Source: Leuctra nigra
Taxonomy: Eukaryota; Arthropoda; Insecta; Plecoptera; Leuctridae
DNA: 64,000 nucleotides
Reading direction: 5' to 3'
Assembly: GCA_934045905.1 (NCBI GenBank)
Contig: OW203769.1
Location: 15,159,705 to 15,223,704, forward strand
Below, one piece after another: positions 46,201-55,032 of this stretch. Both the position numbers and the translations under genes were made by a program. Within the stretch, counting starts at the first letter, position 1, and each line of letters starts with the position of its first letter. The notes below the pieces were generated by a model, which saw only the letters and a program-made list of their open reading frames with translations, ran no database searches and was not told the origin of the DNA.

Positions 46201-48139
46201 GGCCAAGCAATAATATATTGTTTAAACATTTTCGCACTTAAAATTCGTGAAATCATTTCGCCCAGTTACTGCCGCCAAGCACAACACTAAAAACCTAATG
46301 TTGTGTCCAAAGTTGAAGAATACAATCTAAGTAAACCATCATTGAAAATTTAACAAAATTATAAAAATTAAAAACGACTTCAAAATAAATTTAAAATTGA
46401 AATTAAAAAAATTAAAAATAAAGCTAGGCGCATTGTGTCAAGAAGAAGGCAACATAAGAAAGAAGATGACGATAAAGGAGCCGAAGAAAGACAGAAAGAA
46501 GGAAGAAGATAGAGGAAGTCTACAATATGGTCGGTGCAAATTTCAATAAATTCACTACCTGTGTAGTATATCAAAGAAGAAAGGTAGAGCGTAAAACGAC
46601 GTGCGCAATTCCTGTTTCCCTGATATCTTCACTGTTCACGATGGCAACCGGCGTGCCGCGATGGCGATGTTTCTGTCTATTGATGATCTTCACAGCATCC
46701 ATTGGTAGTCTCATTTATTAAAAATGTACCAGAGCACCAGAGCATTAGTCTCTTAGAGTATTAGGAGCAAAGAGCACCTAATATACCTAGTAATGGAGCC
46801 TTTTTGTGTGGTTTATTGTTTCGTAACTGAGCCATCAAGATTGACAAATTAGCATAATTAAAATAATTAAATTAATTTTAGAACCTAATGCACGTAATGG
46901 ATGCACGTAATGGAGCCTTTTTGTGTGGTATCTTGTTTCGTGTTGTTCTTGTTTCTTGTTGAGCCACCAATATTGACAAATTAACTCTATTTTAAATAAT
47001 TAAATAAGTGTGACAAATGAAAAGTTGTAAACACGTAATACACTGAATATTAGTAATGGAGCCTTTACTGAATTTTACTATTTACTAAATTACCTGAATT
47101 TTACATAATTAAATAATTCGGATAAATTAAAAGCTGTGACAACCTTATGCACCCAGTAATGGAACCTTTTTTGTGTGGTTTCTAGTTTAGTAACTGAGCC
47201 ACCAAGATTCTGTTGATTAGCATGACCACGAATTGTTTTATTGCACAACTTTACGTACAACGTGTACATTGACAATCATTACTAGAGTCCAATGAGTATA
47301 ATATTAAAAAGAGTAGCTATGTAATCGTTGAATGTATTCGGATTAACATTTTGAATATATACACAAGAAGGTTAAACATTTTTTAAGTAAATAAAAAGAT
47401 AAAAAATAAAACGTTTGTTACGGGGATCGAACCCGGCAACGCCGTGATCGAAGTCACTTGCCTCATGTGACCGAGCCAATTCGCCACACTGAAACATAAA
47501 CCTGTGTAGTATATCAAAGAAGAAAGGTGGAGCGTAAAACGACGTGCGCAATTCCTGATTCCCTGATATCTTCAGTGTTCACGATGGCAACTGGCGTGCC
47601 GCGATTGCGATGTTTCGGTCTATTGATGATCTTCACAGCATCCCTGGACCTCTCATTTGAATATATATCCATGAAGGTATCATCGCTTATAAAAATTAAA
47701 AAATAATATATGAAAAAAAAAGTTTTCCGGGATCGGGAATCGAACGTGTTATGCAGATGTCGAAGCCAGCTGCCTTCCTAACATGAGCTATCAGTCCGAT
47801 GGGAATTAGAGCCGCTGTTTAGTGTATCAAAGAAGAAGGGCGGAACGTAAATATTGATAATTTTCCCACTTCCGGTTTAAATTTATTGATTTTTCTTGAA
47901 GTGGAGTGTCTAGCAATACATTGTCTTTATTGTTGCCAAATTTCAAAACTCTCGATGGACCCGTTTGACTTTTAAAATATTTAAAATTTAAAATTGTAAT
48001 AACTTCACTTCCGGTCAAAATGTTTCAGATTTTCTTTCAAAGGGCACTGCTATAAATATGACTCTATGTCTCTGCCAAATTTCAACTCTCTAGGACAAAC
48101 CGTTCAACCTGTGGAGAGGGGCAAACAAATTGACCGTGC

Positions 48140-48172
<33 letters not shown>

Positions 48173-51100
48173 ATGAAAGTCAATCCTTGCATGTTTGAGG
48201 CCCAAAATTCACCCCGAAGGGATGATCGCAGCACTTTGATATTTGGTTAGGTGTTGTCAGGTGGCTAAATATACCCGATAACCATGGTTTTCAACTTTCA
48301 TTTCTAAATGCTTGCATGCGTACTGACACCCCGAAATCGGGCCCGAAGCGCTTGCAGTATAAGTCTGGTAGTAGCTCGCACGTTGTATTAGAGCGGTGCT
48401 TGGCAGCGTCGAGCTAGCGCCCGACTAGATAAATGACTTGCTTAAATTAAAACGTTTACAAAAAGAATAAAAGAAATCAGGGATCGTTCCTCTAGCGCCG
48501 ATCATCAGACCTATAACCTCAATGTCAGCTACTGAATACTTCGATTTATAGTATTCTCTCGTCGGGTTGTAGATTGCTTTTTTCTCTTCATCTACTTCTT
48601 GGGGTTGATTTGCGTCCCGCTCGAATCTTATTGTCGGGTCCATGATGTACGCCTTGTTGGCTCCCCGATCAATGGCAATGATGTCAATTCTTCTCGTGCT
48701 ACCTTCAGCTGCCAATCCATGGACCTCTTCGTATACTTCCCACTTGTCTCCCTGTGCTCGAAGGGCCGTAGCTATCTGTGATCTTACAGAATGATGGCGT
48801 GTGTTGACCAGCAGGTTTCCGTATGGGCATTTGCCAAGAACGTGACCAAGTGTTTCTATCTCGTTGCAATGTCTGCAACGGTTTCCGTCTTGGCTACGCC
48901 CATACAAAACTCTCACTGGAGCCACATATCCATTCATTTTTATGGAGTCCTTCCACTCGGAGCAGCTAAGTCCTTCTCTTGTAGATATCCAAGAATAAGC
49001 CGGGGTGTATTGTTGGAATAATACAACACCCTTTCCTTTCTGCTTCAAGGAGCACCATTGTTGATATGTCTCTCAGATAATCGCGAATCTTTCTTGATCC
49101 AGGGTCAGTGGGAAGCGGCTGGTCTTTCTTCTTTGTCTGTACATTACCAATTTCAACTTGCAGATTCTGAAGACAATCTTGCTTTTCACCGGCTGTATCT
49201 CTGATCGCTGCTACATAGGGATTGCCATCTTTCTCCAAGACATTGCAGATGTTGTAATGCTGCAAAAATGCTTCCCACGTTGCTCGAAATATTCCCAGAC
49301 CTCGGACTTTCCGCGCAGAATAAAGCATTCCATCTGGAGTGTCAGTCGGTAATTGTAGGATCTCTTAAGAGGCACTCTTAATTAGTTTATCTACATCCAA
49401 AAGAAATCCTTTTGAAAGCTTTGACAGTGGAGCAGTTTGCAGCGGATAAACTAGAGTAGGCCATATGTATTGGTTTAGTATGTTCAGTTTCTGGTCATCT
49501 TTCAGGAGAGGTGATGTTGTTAAGTTATTTAAGCTGGTCTTGAGTGCGTTCATTGCCGATGAAGAATCAAAAACAATGGCATCGTTAAAATCTACACCAA
49601 GATATCTGATCTTCTCGTCTCTTTCTATACACCTTATTTGTGTATTGTCATCCACATTCAAGATATTTCCTGTCAGTTTACCACCCTTTATGTTTATGGC
49701 TACGGATTTACTGGCATTTAAAGAGAGCCCAATCTCCTGAAATCGATTACTGACCATATGTATCAGGGCTTTTGCACTTTCTTCGCTATTTGCAATAATA
49801 GCAGTGTCATCAGCAAAGCCCATCACGCTCAAATTAGGTAAACCTTCTACCAGCTTGAACCCATACTTCTCTGCGATGGTTTCTTCTGAAAGCTCTTGCA
49901 GGATATGATCTGTTCCGAGATTATACAGGGCCGGAGACAATGGAGCCCCCTGCATAACGCCTCTGTTCAAGAGAATAGGCTTTGTTTTGCCGGTCTGAGC
50001 CTGAACTTGAATGCAGTTGTCATTTTGAAATTCAATAATCAGATTTTGTAGTTTTAGTGGCATATTGGAAGCCTAAATTGTCGATATGAACTATTCTGTC
50101 TGATGATGATGATGATTGAAGAGTAACACTTTGATATGAACAAGCTATTGCATCACAATAGTTGAGTGAACTGGGGAGTTAGCTCAATCCAAATCTCTAA
50201 TCAATATCAGAATCATTAAATAATTTAATTAGGTACCTACCCATTAAGGGGGGATGCCCAAGTAGAGGTCTCCGATAGATATCTGAATTAATATGCTTAT
50301 TTTATAGATAATTTCCTTGTGCACCATATAAACGCAAGAAAAAGTAGGGTAGCCGAATTAATTTCCAAGATATATCACTTTATAAATTTGAGTTAGCCCT
50401 ATCTTTAACATGGTAAGTCGAATAAACACGGTAATTTTCCTAGTAAATATTAGATTTAAACTATTTTCCACCGCTAGATTTTAAATTTTTCCAAAAACTA
50501 ATATTATGTGTATTAGACATAGAGGTACCTATTTATTAAGATTTTTATATATACACCTAGCCGTACGTTTTTAAAAGTTAGACGCCAAATTCTAAATAAT
50601 TTTCCTATACCTCCTGTGTTCAAATTTCTTAATCTTCCGAAGACATCATATTAAAAACTCAATAAAATTCGAGAGTTCCAAGTTAAAAGACATTTGATGA
50701 AACTTTTACATAAAAATATAGTTGAAATGTTGAAAAAATTAATAATAGTCGTACATTTCAACAAAAAATATTTTCGGAAAATCTACTTGGGCATCCCTCC
50801 CAAATATTCTATCCTAATCAGTATGTGCGTAATTGTTTCTGGTACGACATGCCAGACAATTAAGTTATAGGTAGGTAACCTTAACTTATTGGGTATCTTT
50901 TAATATTTTGTTCCTTAATTATCATGTTTTATTTGTTATACTAATTAATTACAAAAACATAAGTATTTTCTAGTGTAGGTAGGTACTTGAATGTGAATAT
51001 TGATTATCACGATGAAAAAATGTCATGCATTTCATCTAAGAGCTATATTTTCAAATTTTTCCAAATTTTTCCATATTTTTCCAGAAATTTCCAGAAATTT

Positions 51101-51413
51101 CTATCGGAAATTTCTCATTTATATTTTTCCGGAAAAATCCCATCCCTAATCAGGGAGCTTGATGTTACACTACTCACCAACCAGCAGGTCCCGCATCAAA
51201 TATCGGCTGAAAAAGAAGAAACAAAGTGTCAAGCATTGAGTTGTCACCTGATCATCCTAACATGTGATGTTTTATGCATGTTAAGGTACTTACAGTGTTA
51301 ACATGTTGAGTGGCATGTTCCTGTTGCTTCTTGCTGTTCGCTTCGTCTTGGACTTGTTGCTTCTCTCTCACACACTCCTTCCCAGCAGCTTCACGAGGCA
51401 TCTCCATCTCCAT
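36200..51413 (-). CDS. Nuclease-like/NACHT/ankyrin STAND protein, three coding exons, 1,384 aa
   Basis: Exons on the minus strand: 51413-51294, 51206-51178, 40205-36200. The phases agree (0, then 2, the split codon becoming TGT). The domains, in order, are a charged N-terminus, then a probable PD-(D/E)xK nuclease fold (about residues 70-150; AGAFDDVIFKYK and CFIQCKHN supply the D...QxK pattern). A helical region follows, then a NACHT ATPase with Walker A EPGMGKTTY (Lys about 668) and Walker B CIYLDGYDEI (Asp about 747), a TSR sensor, and HRCFAEYFLAWWL in its C-terminal part. Ankyrin repeats run from about residue 1025 to 1355 (DEDSVKFLLDRGADM, TPLHEAANSGHLNTVQLLVD). STAND ATPases of this layout are signal-activated switches, often in immunity; a sensing role for the repeats is inferred. 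No membrane segment is seen. An 11-kb, transposon-filled intron separates exons 2 and 3. Confidence 0.75.
41165..41971 (+). mobile_element. Helitron-like non-autonomous element, copy 3
   Basis: Starts TGAGCGAGCGAAGCGAGCG + TCTCC, ends GTGCTCGCTCACCAACGCG + hairpin + TTTTCCTAG (CTAG 41968-41971). It contains two related internal segments with GATCTGAAATTTTGCACAC and AGCTGAAATTTTGCACAC words, about 190 bp apart. Confidence 0.6.
42753..42838 (+). repeat. tRNA-like module 1 in the foldback arm
   Basis: ATAGCTCATGTTATGAAGGC resembles an A-box/D-arm, and ACGTTCGATTCCCGA at about 42816 is a B-box. It is mirrored in the right arm near 47722-47810. No acceptor stem pairs, so it is not a functional tRNA gene. 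Confidence 0.45.
42917..44800 (+). repeat. Direct repeat of about 0.95 kb inside the left foldback arm
   Basis: The block beginning GATGCTGTGAAGATCATCAA near 42911 recurs near 43863 with the same following order: the GCGCACGTCGTTTTACGCTC region, tRNA-like module 2, and then the segment that encodes MSMYTLYVKLCNKTIRGHAN in both copies. Differences are small indels and substitutions. Confidence 0.75.
43076..43146 (+). repeat. tRNA-like module 2 in the foldback arm
   Basis: ATTGGCTCGGTCACATGAGG (A-box-like), GTGACTTCGATCAC (stem-loop like an anticodon arm) and CCGGGTTCGATCCCCG (T-arm with B-box at 43130-43140). It recurs at about 44020-44090 and inverted at about 47418-47488. The acceptor stem is lacking. 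A tRNA-derived origin is inferred. Confidence 0.5.
48425..50063 (-). pseudogene. 5'-truncated R2-like LINE, broken ORF
   Basis: The minus-strand frame carries the reverse transcriptase back half: NRGVMQGAPLSPALYNLG (motif B), VMGFADDTAIIANS (motif C) and KIRYLGVDFND. An in-frame TAA at about 49367 interrupts it, and the same frame resumes with TDTPDGMLYSARKVRGLGIF. A frameshift around 49000-49040 precedes the C-terminal region, which has CRHCNEIETLGHVLGKCP (zinc knuckle) and RRIDIIAIDRG...DPTIRFE, the restriction-like endonuclease of R2-group elements. The final stop TAG lies inside the terminus of the neighbouring foldback. N-terminal zinc fingers and half of the RT are missing. Confidence 0.82.
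50064..51140. other. Gene-free part of the hAT-bounded block
   Basis: AT-rich, no gene seen. The last about 100 bp contain repeated TTTTTCCA and AAATTTCC words that mirror the left end of the hAT block near 40820-40920. Confidence 0.45.
51178..51206 (-). CDS. STAND protein, micro-exon 2
   Basis: 29 bp between a strong acceptor (GTTTCTTCTTTTTCAG) and a GTGAGT donor. It encodes PIFDAGPAG plus two bases of the next codon. It is in phase with both neighbours. Confidence 0.6.
51294..51413 (-). CDS. STAND protein, first coding exon
   Basis: ATG at 51413, 40 codons, donor GTAAGT after 51294. It encodes a charged N-terminus (MEMEMPREAAGKECVREKQQ, then many Q/K/E). A TGTTTCAG acceptor at 51446 suggests that the exon begins at 51445 with a 32-bp 5' UTR part, after another intron. 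Confidence 0.6.
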
Positions 51414-51508
51414 TATCACTCACTCGCAGCAACAGGCGAAACAACCTGAAACATTACAATGATCATGATGTGGAGCCACACACTGAATATCCCGGAGTGT
51501 ACACAGGA

Positions 51509-51900
51509 TTTTTTTATTTATGATTTTTTAAGATTTTATAATTTTTGATTTTTGAAAATAATTTTTGTATGATTATTTATGATATTTTTATTTTTGTTAT
51601 GGATTTTTTTTTATTTTTTTTATTCTTATTATTTTTAGATGTTTCAAATATTTTACACGTTATTTTTTTAATTTTTAATGATTTTTGTATAATATTTTTA
51701 ATTTTTTGAATTATCTTGGATTTTTTCATTTTTCTTTGATATTTTGAATCCGTTGCTTGATTATCATTTTTTTTAAATGTATTTTGATAAGTGTGTTTTA
51801 TATATTTTTTTAAATACGTTATTATTTTTTTATTTTTTTGATGTTTTTGATGTAATTTTGATGTATTTCTTTCCATTTTTTCCCCAAAATTTACCCTAAT
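51509..51900. repeat. T-rich low-complexity stretch
   Basis: Almost only T and A with ATTTTT-type words. The open frame across it on the minus strand (Lys/Asn/Ile only) reflects composition, not coding. Confidence 0.8.
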
Positions 51901-52434
51901 TTTTTTAGTTGTTCACCCCTCGGAATATCCATGTCGTGACAAACGGCAATGTTTGGAACGCGGGACGGATTGTTAGTCACGCAAACGCGTTGTCTGGATT
52001 CCATTTCGGACAGGACCGGACATTATTATAACATTTTGAAAACTGGCAGTGGCTAAAATGGGGGATCGGGGGCACAGCCCCCAAGAAAATGTTTGATCAA
52101 GGTAATTCGTTTTGATGCAAATTCGAATCGCAGTGTAGCTATTGTTGGCAAATATAAATTACAAATGTTCAAACATTGGTCGCAATTTCAAGCATTTTGG
52201 TACGTTATCGATATGATCTGTAATTTTTATGAGTTTTTTCGATTTTTTTTTTGGGGGGGGGGGTGCCCCGACCCTTTTTTTGAATACGCCCGTACACTCA
52301 CGTTCGCGTAGATACATCGTTATGGCTTGATGTTTGTTTGTCATATCCACATTTCATGATTCGGAGATGTAGGTTTTGTATAGGGTTGATGAGGTTTTGA
52401 AGATTTTATTCCAACTCATGACAAATCTACATAC

Positions 52435-52697
52435 GGAACAGGTTGGCTGAGTGGTAACGCTCTGAACTTGTATTCCGGAGGCCCGGGTTCGATTCCTGCG
52501 GCCGTCCTTCCTGACTGGGGTTTTTCGTGGTATTCCCTCAGTCGACAGGCAAATGCTGGGAAGGTACCCTACTAATAGGACAAGACCTTCTCCTTCCCAT
52601 CTTTTCCATCCTTACCTATACTCTTCACCATCATCTCCCAATCATCATCATAATCATTCATCCGTCGCCATTAGCCTCGCTGCAGAACAGTGCGACG
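52435..52697 (+). mobile_element. tRNA-derived SINE, copy 2
   Basis: Same family as 7111-7388. GGAACAGGTTGGCTGAGTGG carries the A-box, and GGTTCGATTCC at about 52486-52496 is the B-box. The body is shared, ending CTGCAGAACAGTGCGAC. The tail was lost or differs, and no target duplication was found. Confidence 0.8.
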
Positions 52698-52802
52698 GAG
52701 ATGCCGCGGGTCTCCGTTTGTATATGGAACAAGGAAAGTTCTGAGAACAAAAGGGTTTTACAACATTTTGTCTATATCTGATATAGACATCTATAAAAAA
52801 AA

Positions 52803-53077
52803 ATTGTCTGGGGCTTAACGTCGCACTGTTCTGCAGCGATGCTAATGGCGACGGATGAATGATTATGAGGATGATTGGGAGGTGATGGTGAAGATAGGTA
52901 AGGATGGATGGTGCGAAGGAGGCGGTCGTGGCCTATTAGTAGGTTACCTACCCAGCATTTGCCTGAGGGAATACCACGAAAAAAACCAGTCAGGAAGGAC
53001 GGCCGCGGGAATCGAACCAGGGCCTCCGGAATACAAGTTCAGAGCTTTACCACTCAGCCACCCTGTTCCATGACATT
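52803..53077 (-). mobile_element. tRNA-derived SINE, copy 3
   Basis: In reverse orientation to copy 2, with tails facing about 100 bp apart. The B-box reads GGTTCGATTCC on the minus strand, with one change next to it. A 9-bp target duplication, ACATCTATA, lies at 52787-52795 and 53078-53086. Confidence 0.82.
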
Positions 53078-53112
53078 ACATCTATAATGTTAGCAACTTC
53101 CCCAACTATAAT

Positions 53113-55019
53113 TGAGCGAGCGAAGCGAGCGTCTCCTTTTGGCTCTTTTGGCACGGACCTCTGTTTTTTTTTTTTTTTTTTTCTGTACCTGAGGCTATAC
53201 AAGTCAGAGTTTTTCCTCGATCGAGCTAAAATTTTGCACACATGTACGTAACATTTCTGATTGTTGCAGACCATATTTATTTTTGAAATCCACTGATTGG
53301 TTCAAATTTAAAAAAATTATCTTTCGATTGGTTCGTTTGATCAATTTGAAATTTAGCAAAGTCATTGCAACCAACATTTTACCCAATCATAAAAATTTTC
53401 AGCAAAATTCTCCCATTGGTTCAAATTTGAAACCATTTTTCCGGTGATTTTTGAAATTTAAACTAGAACCGATTGACCGACCAACTTAAAACTATGCATG
53501 GTCATTGGTACCAACATTTAAGGTATTTTTGTCAATTTTCAGTCTAATCTGTAGTTATTTTCAAAAGTTTTTGAGCGAGCGTAGCGAGCGTCACCACGGT
53601 ACTCTTATGACACTTTCTCTGTGTGTTTTTTTGTTGTTTTTTTGTGGTCACAGCCCAGATCTAACCGCTCAAGCAATCGATCTGAAATTTTGTACACATA
53701 CTAACGTTCTCTATGCGGTCCCTGGGATCGTTTTTGAACGGGCTCTCGTGATTGGTTCAAATTTAAAAAAAATTATCTTTCGATTGGTTGCTTCGATCAA
53801 TTTGAAATTTAGCAAAAACATTGCAACCAACATTGTACTCAATCATAAAAAGTTTCAGCCAAATCCTCCTATTGGTTTAAATTTAAAACCATTTTTCATG
53901 TGAATTTTGACATTTAAACTAGAACCGTATGACCGATCAACTTAAAAATTCGCGTGGTCGTTGGTACCAACATTTTAGATGTTTTTGCCAATTTTCAGTC
54001 TAATCTGTCGTTATTTTCAAAAGTTTTGTCATTTTTAAGTCATTTTATTCCATAATCTTGAAAAATGTATACTAAATTGTCATCCCTGCCTTCTTTAAGC
54101 TTCTGTTCCAAGGCAAGGCCTGTAGAGCAGCCAAGCTATCCACAATGTACAGTAAAATGAAAGCATTTTTGAGCTAGCGCATAAAATCGGATTCAGTACG
54201 AAGGCCAAATCCTCTACTTGGTTTAAGTTTAAATAATGTCTTCTGATTGGTCGACAATAAAAATGTTCACATTATAAGTTCAAATTTTGCATTGTGATCA
54301 AGACCAACTTAATATTAAATTTTACATATTATTGTAAGCCCAATCAAAGTATTAATTGTAATTTTACGAGTTTAGTGTGGGATTTCGCAAGAGATTTCTG
54401 GAGAAGGTATGTATAGGTAAGACTTCACGACACAATGGACCTGTTATTCATCCAAAGTATTATGTACATTGAAAAAATTGCAGAGAAAATCGTCTTGTGC
54501 CGTGTCGTGCATCGTTACTATGGGGATGTTGCATGTTCTGTGCTCGCTTATCAAAGCGTTACACTGAGCGTTTTCCTAGTGTAATTTTAGGGACATTTTG
54601 CGTGTTGGCTGTCAAATTCACGGCGACTTCGAATCTTGAGTTCAAGGCAAGGTAGTTAGAGCAGAAAGTTTCAAACGAAATGAAACTAATAATGACCGTT
54701 CAACAGATTGATCTGATATTGTGTACACAGTAATATCATATCATATGAGTGGTCCCAGGTATATTTTTTGAAAGATATCCTGTGATTTTTGAAACTTAAC
54801 AAGGTACCGTTCAATCAAAGGTTTAATCGATCAATTTAAAACTTAGCAAGGTTATTGGGACCAATATTTTTGGAGATTTTGGAGATATTTATACAAGTCT
54901 CTGACGAAATTCAAGAATTATTGGCTTTTAATGACATTTTCGATAGACATAATTTCGGTTCGAGGTGTTGCGTGTATCCGTGCTCGCTCATCAACGCGTT
55001 ACTCAGAGCGTTTTCCTAG
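53113..55019 (+). mobile_element. Helitron-like element, copy 4, interrupted by copy 5
   Basis: 5' motif TGAGCGAGCGAAGCGAGCG at 53113, 3' hairpin and TTTTCCTAG ending 55019. A second 5' motif (53573) and a second 3' end (54579) lie inside, so I read it as one element nested in another of the same family. Alternatively these are two overlapping, rearranged copies. The tandem array begins 59 bp after the final CTAG. Confidence 0.5.
53573..54579 (+). mobile_element. Helitron-like element, copy 5 (nested)
   Basis: Starts TGAGCGAGCGTAGCGAGCG, ends GTGCTCGCTTATCAAAGCG + TTACACTGAGCGTT hairpin + TTCCTAG (CTAG 54576-54579). It shares with copy 4 a block that includes TTGGTACCAACATTT and TTTTCAGTCTAATCTGT. 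Confidence 0.55.
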
Positions 55020-55032
55020 TATATGAATATAA

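Larger units (their letters stand above)
42138..48430. mobile_element. 6.3-kb foldback element with 1.9-kb inverted arms
   Basis: The left arm 42138-44010 and right arm 46551-48430 are inverted copies, starting ATCTAGTCGGGCGCTAGCTC and ending with its complement, and highly similar throughout. Near each end is a TTAG/CTAA tetranucleotide run (42398-42423; about 48140-48170). The left arm contains a direct repeat of about 0.95 kb (42917 onward repeated from 43852), while the right arm has one and a part. The centre (44010-46550) holds the rest of the second repeat and unassigned AT-rich DNA. No transposase was seen. Confidence 0.75.
40807..51148. mobile_element. 10.3-kb hAT-bounded block filling the STAND gene intron
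   Basis: The ends TAGGGATG (40807) and CATCCCTA (ending 51148) are inverted. Both subterminal regions share GGAAATTTCTG and GGAAAAATATGGAAAAAT words. A near-exact 8-bp target duplication flanks it: ATCAGAGA (40799-40806) and ATCAGGGA (51149-51156). Inside are a Helitron-like copy, a large foldback and an R2-like LINE, which I read as later insertions. No hAT transposase was recognised. The right end lies 29 bp from the exon 2 donor. Confidence 0.65.

Noticed and set aside
43288..47275. 61-codon frame MSMYTLYVKLCNKTIRGHAN... present three times
   Set aside because: The copies result from the inverted arms and direct repeat of the foldback element. There is no start context or homology to suggest a gene.
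42753..47810. Possible functional tRNA genes
   Set aside because: T-arm and B-box are good, but acceptor stems do not pair and the anticodon arm is irregular, so they were called tRNA-like modules only.
42398..48172. TTAG/CTAA runs as telomeric DNA
   Set aside because: The insect telomere unit is TTAGG. These are 4-base runs at mirrored positions inside the foldback arms.
51577..51876. 99-codon Lys/Asn/Ile-rich frame
   Set aside because: It is a composition artefact of T-rich low-complexity DNA, with no domain or splice support.
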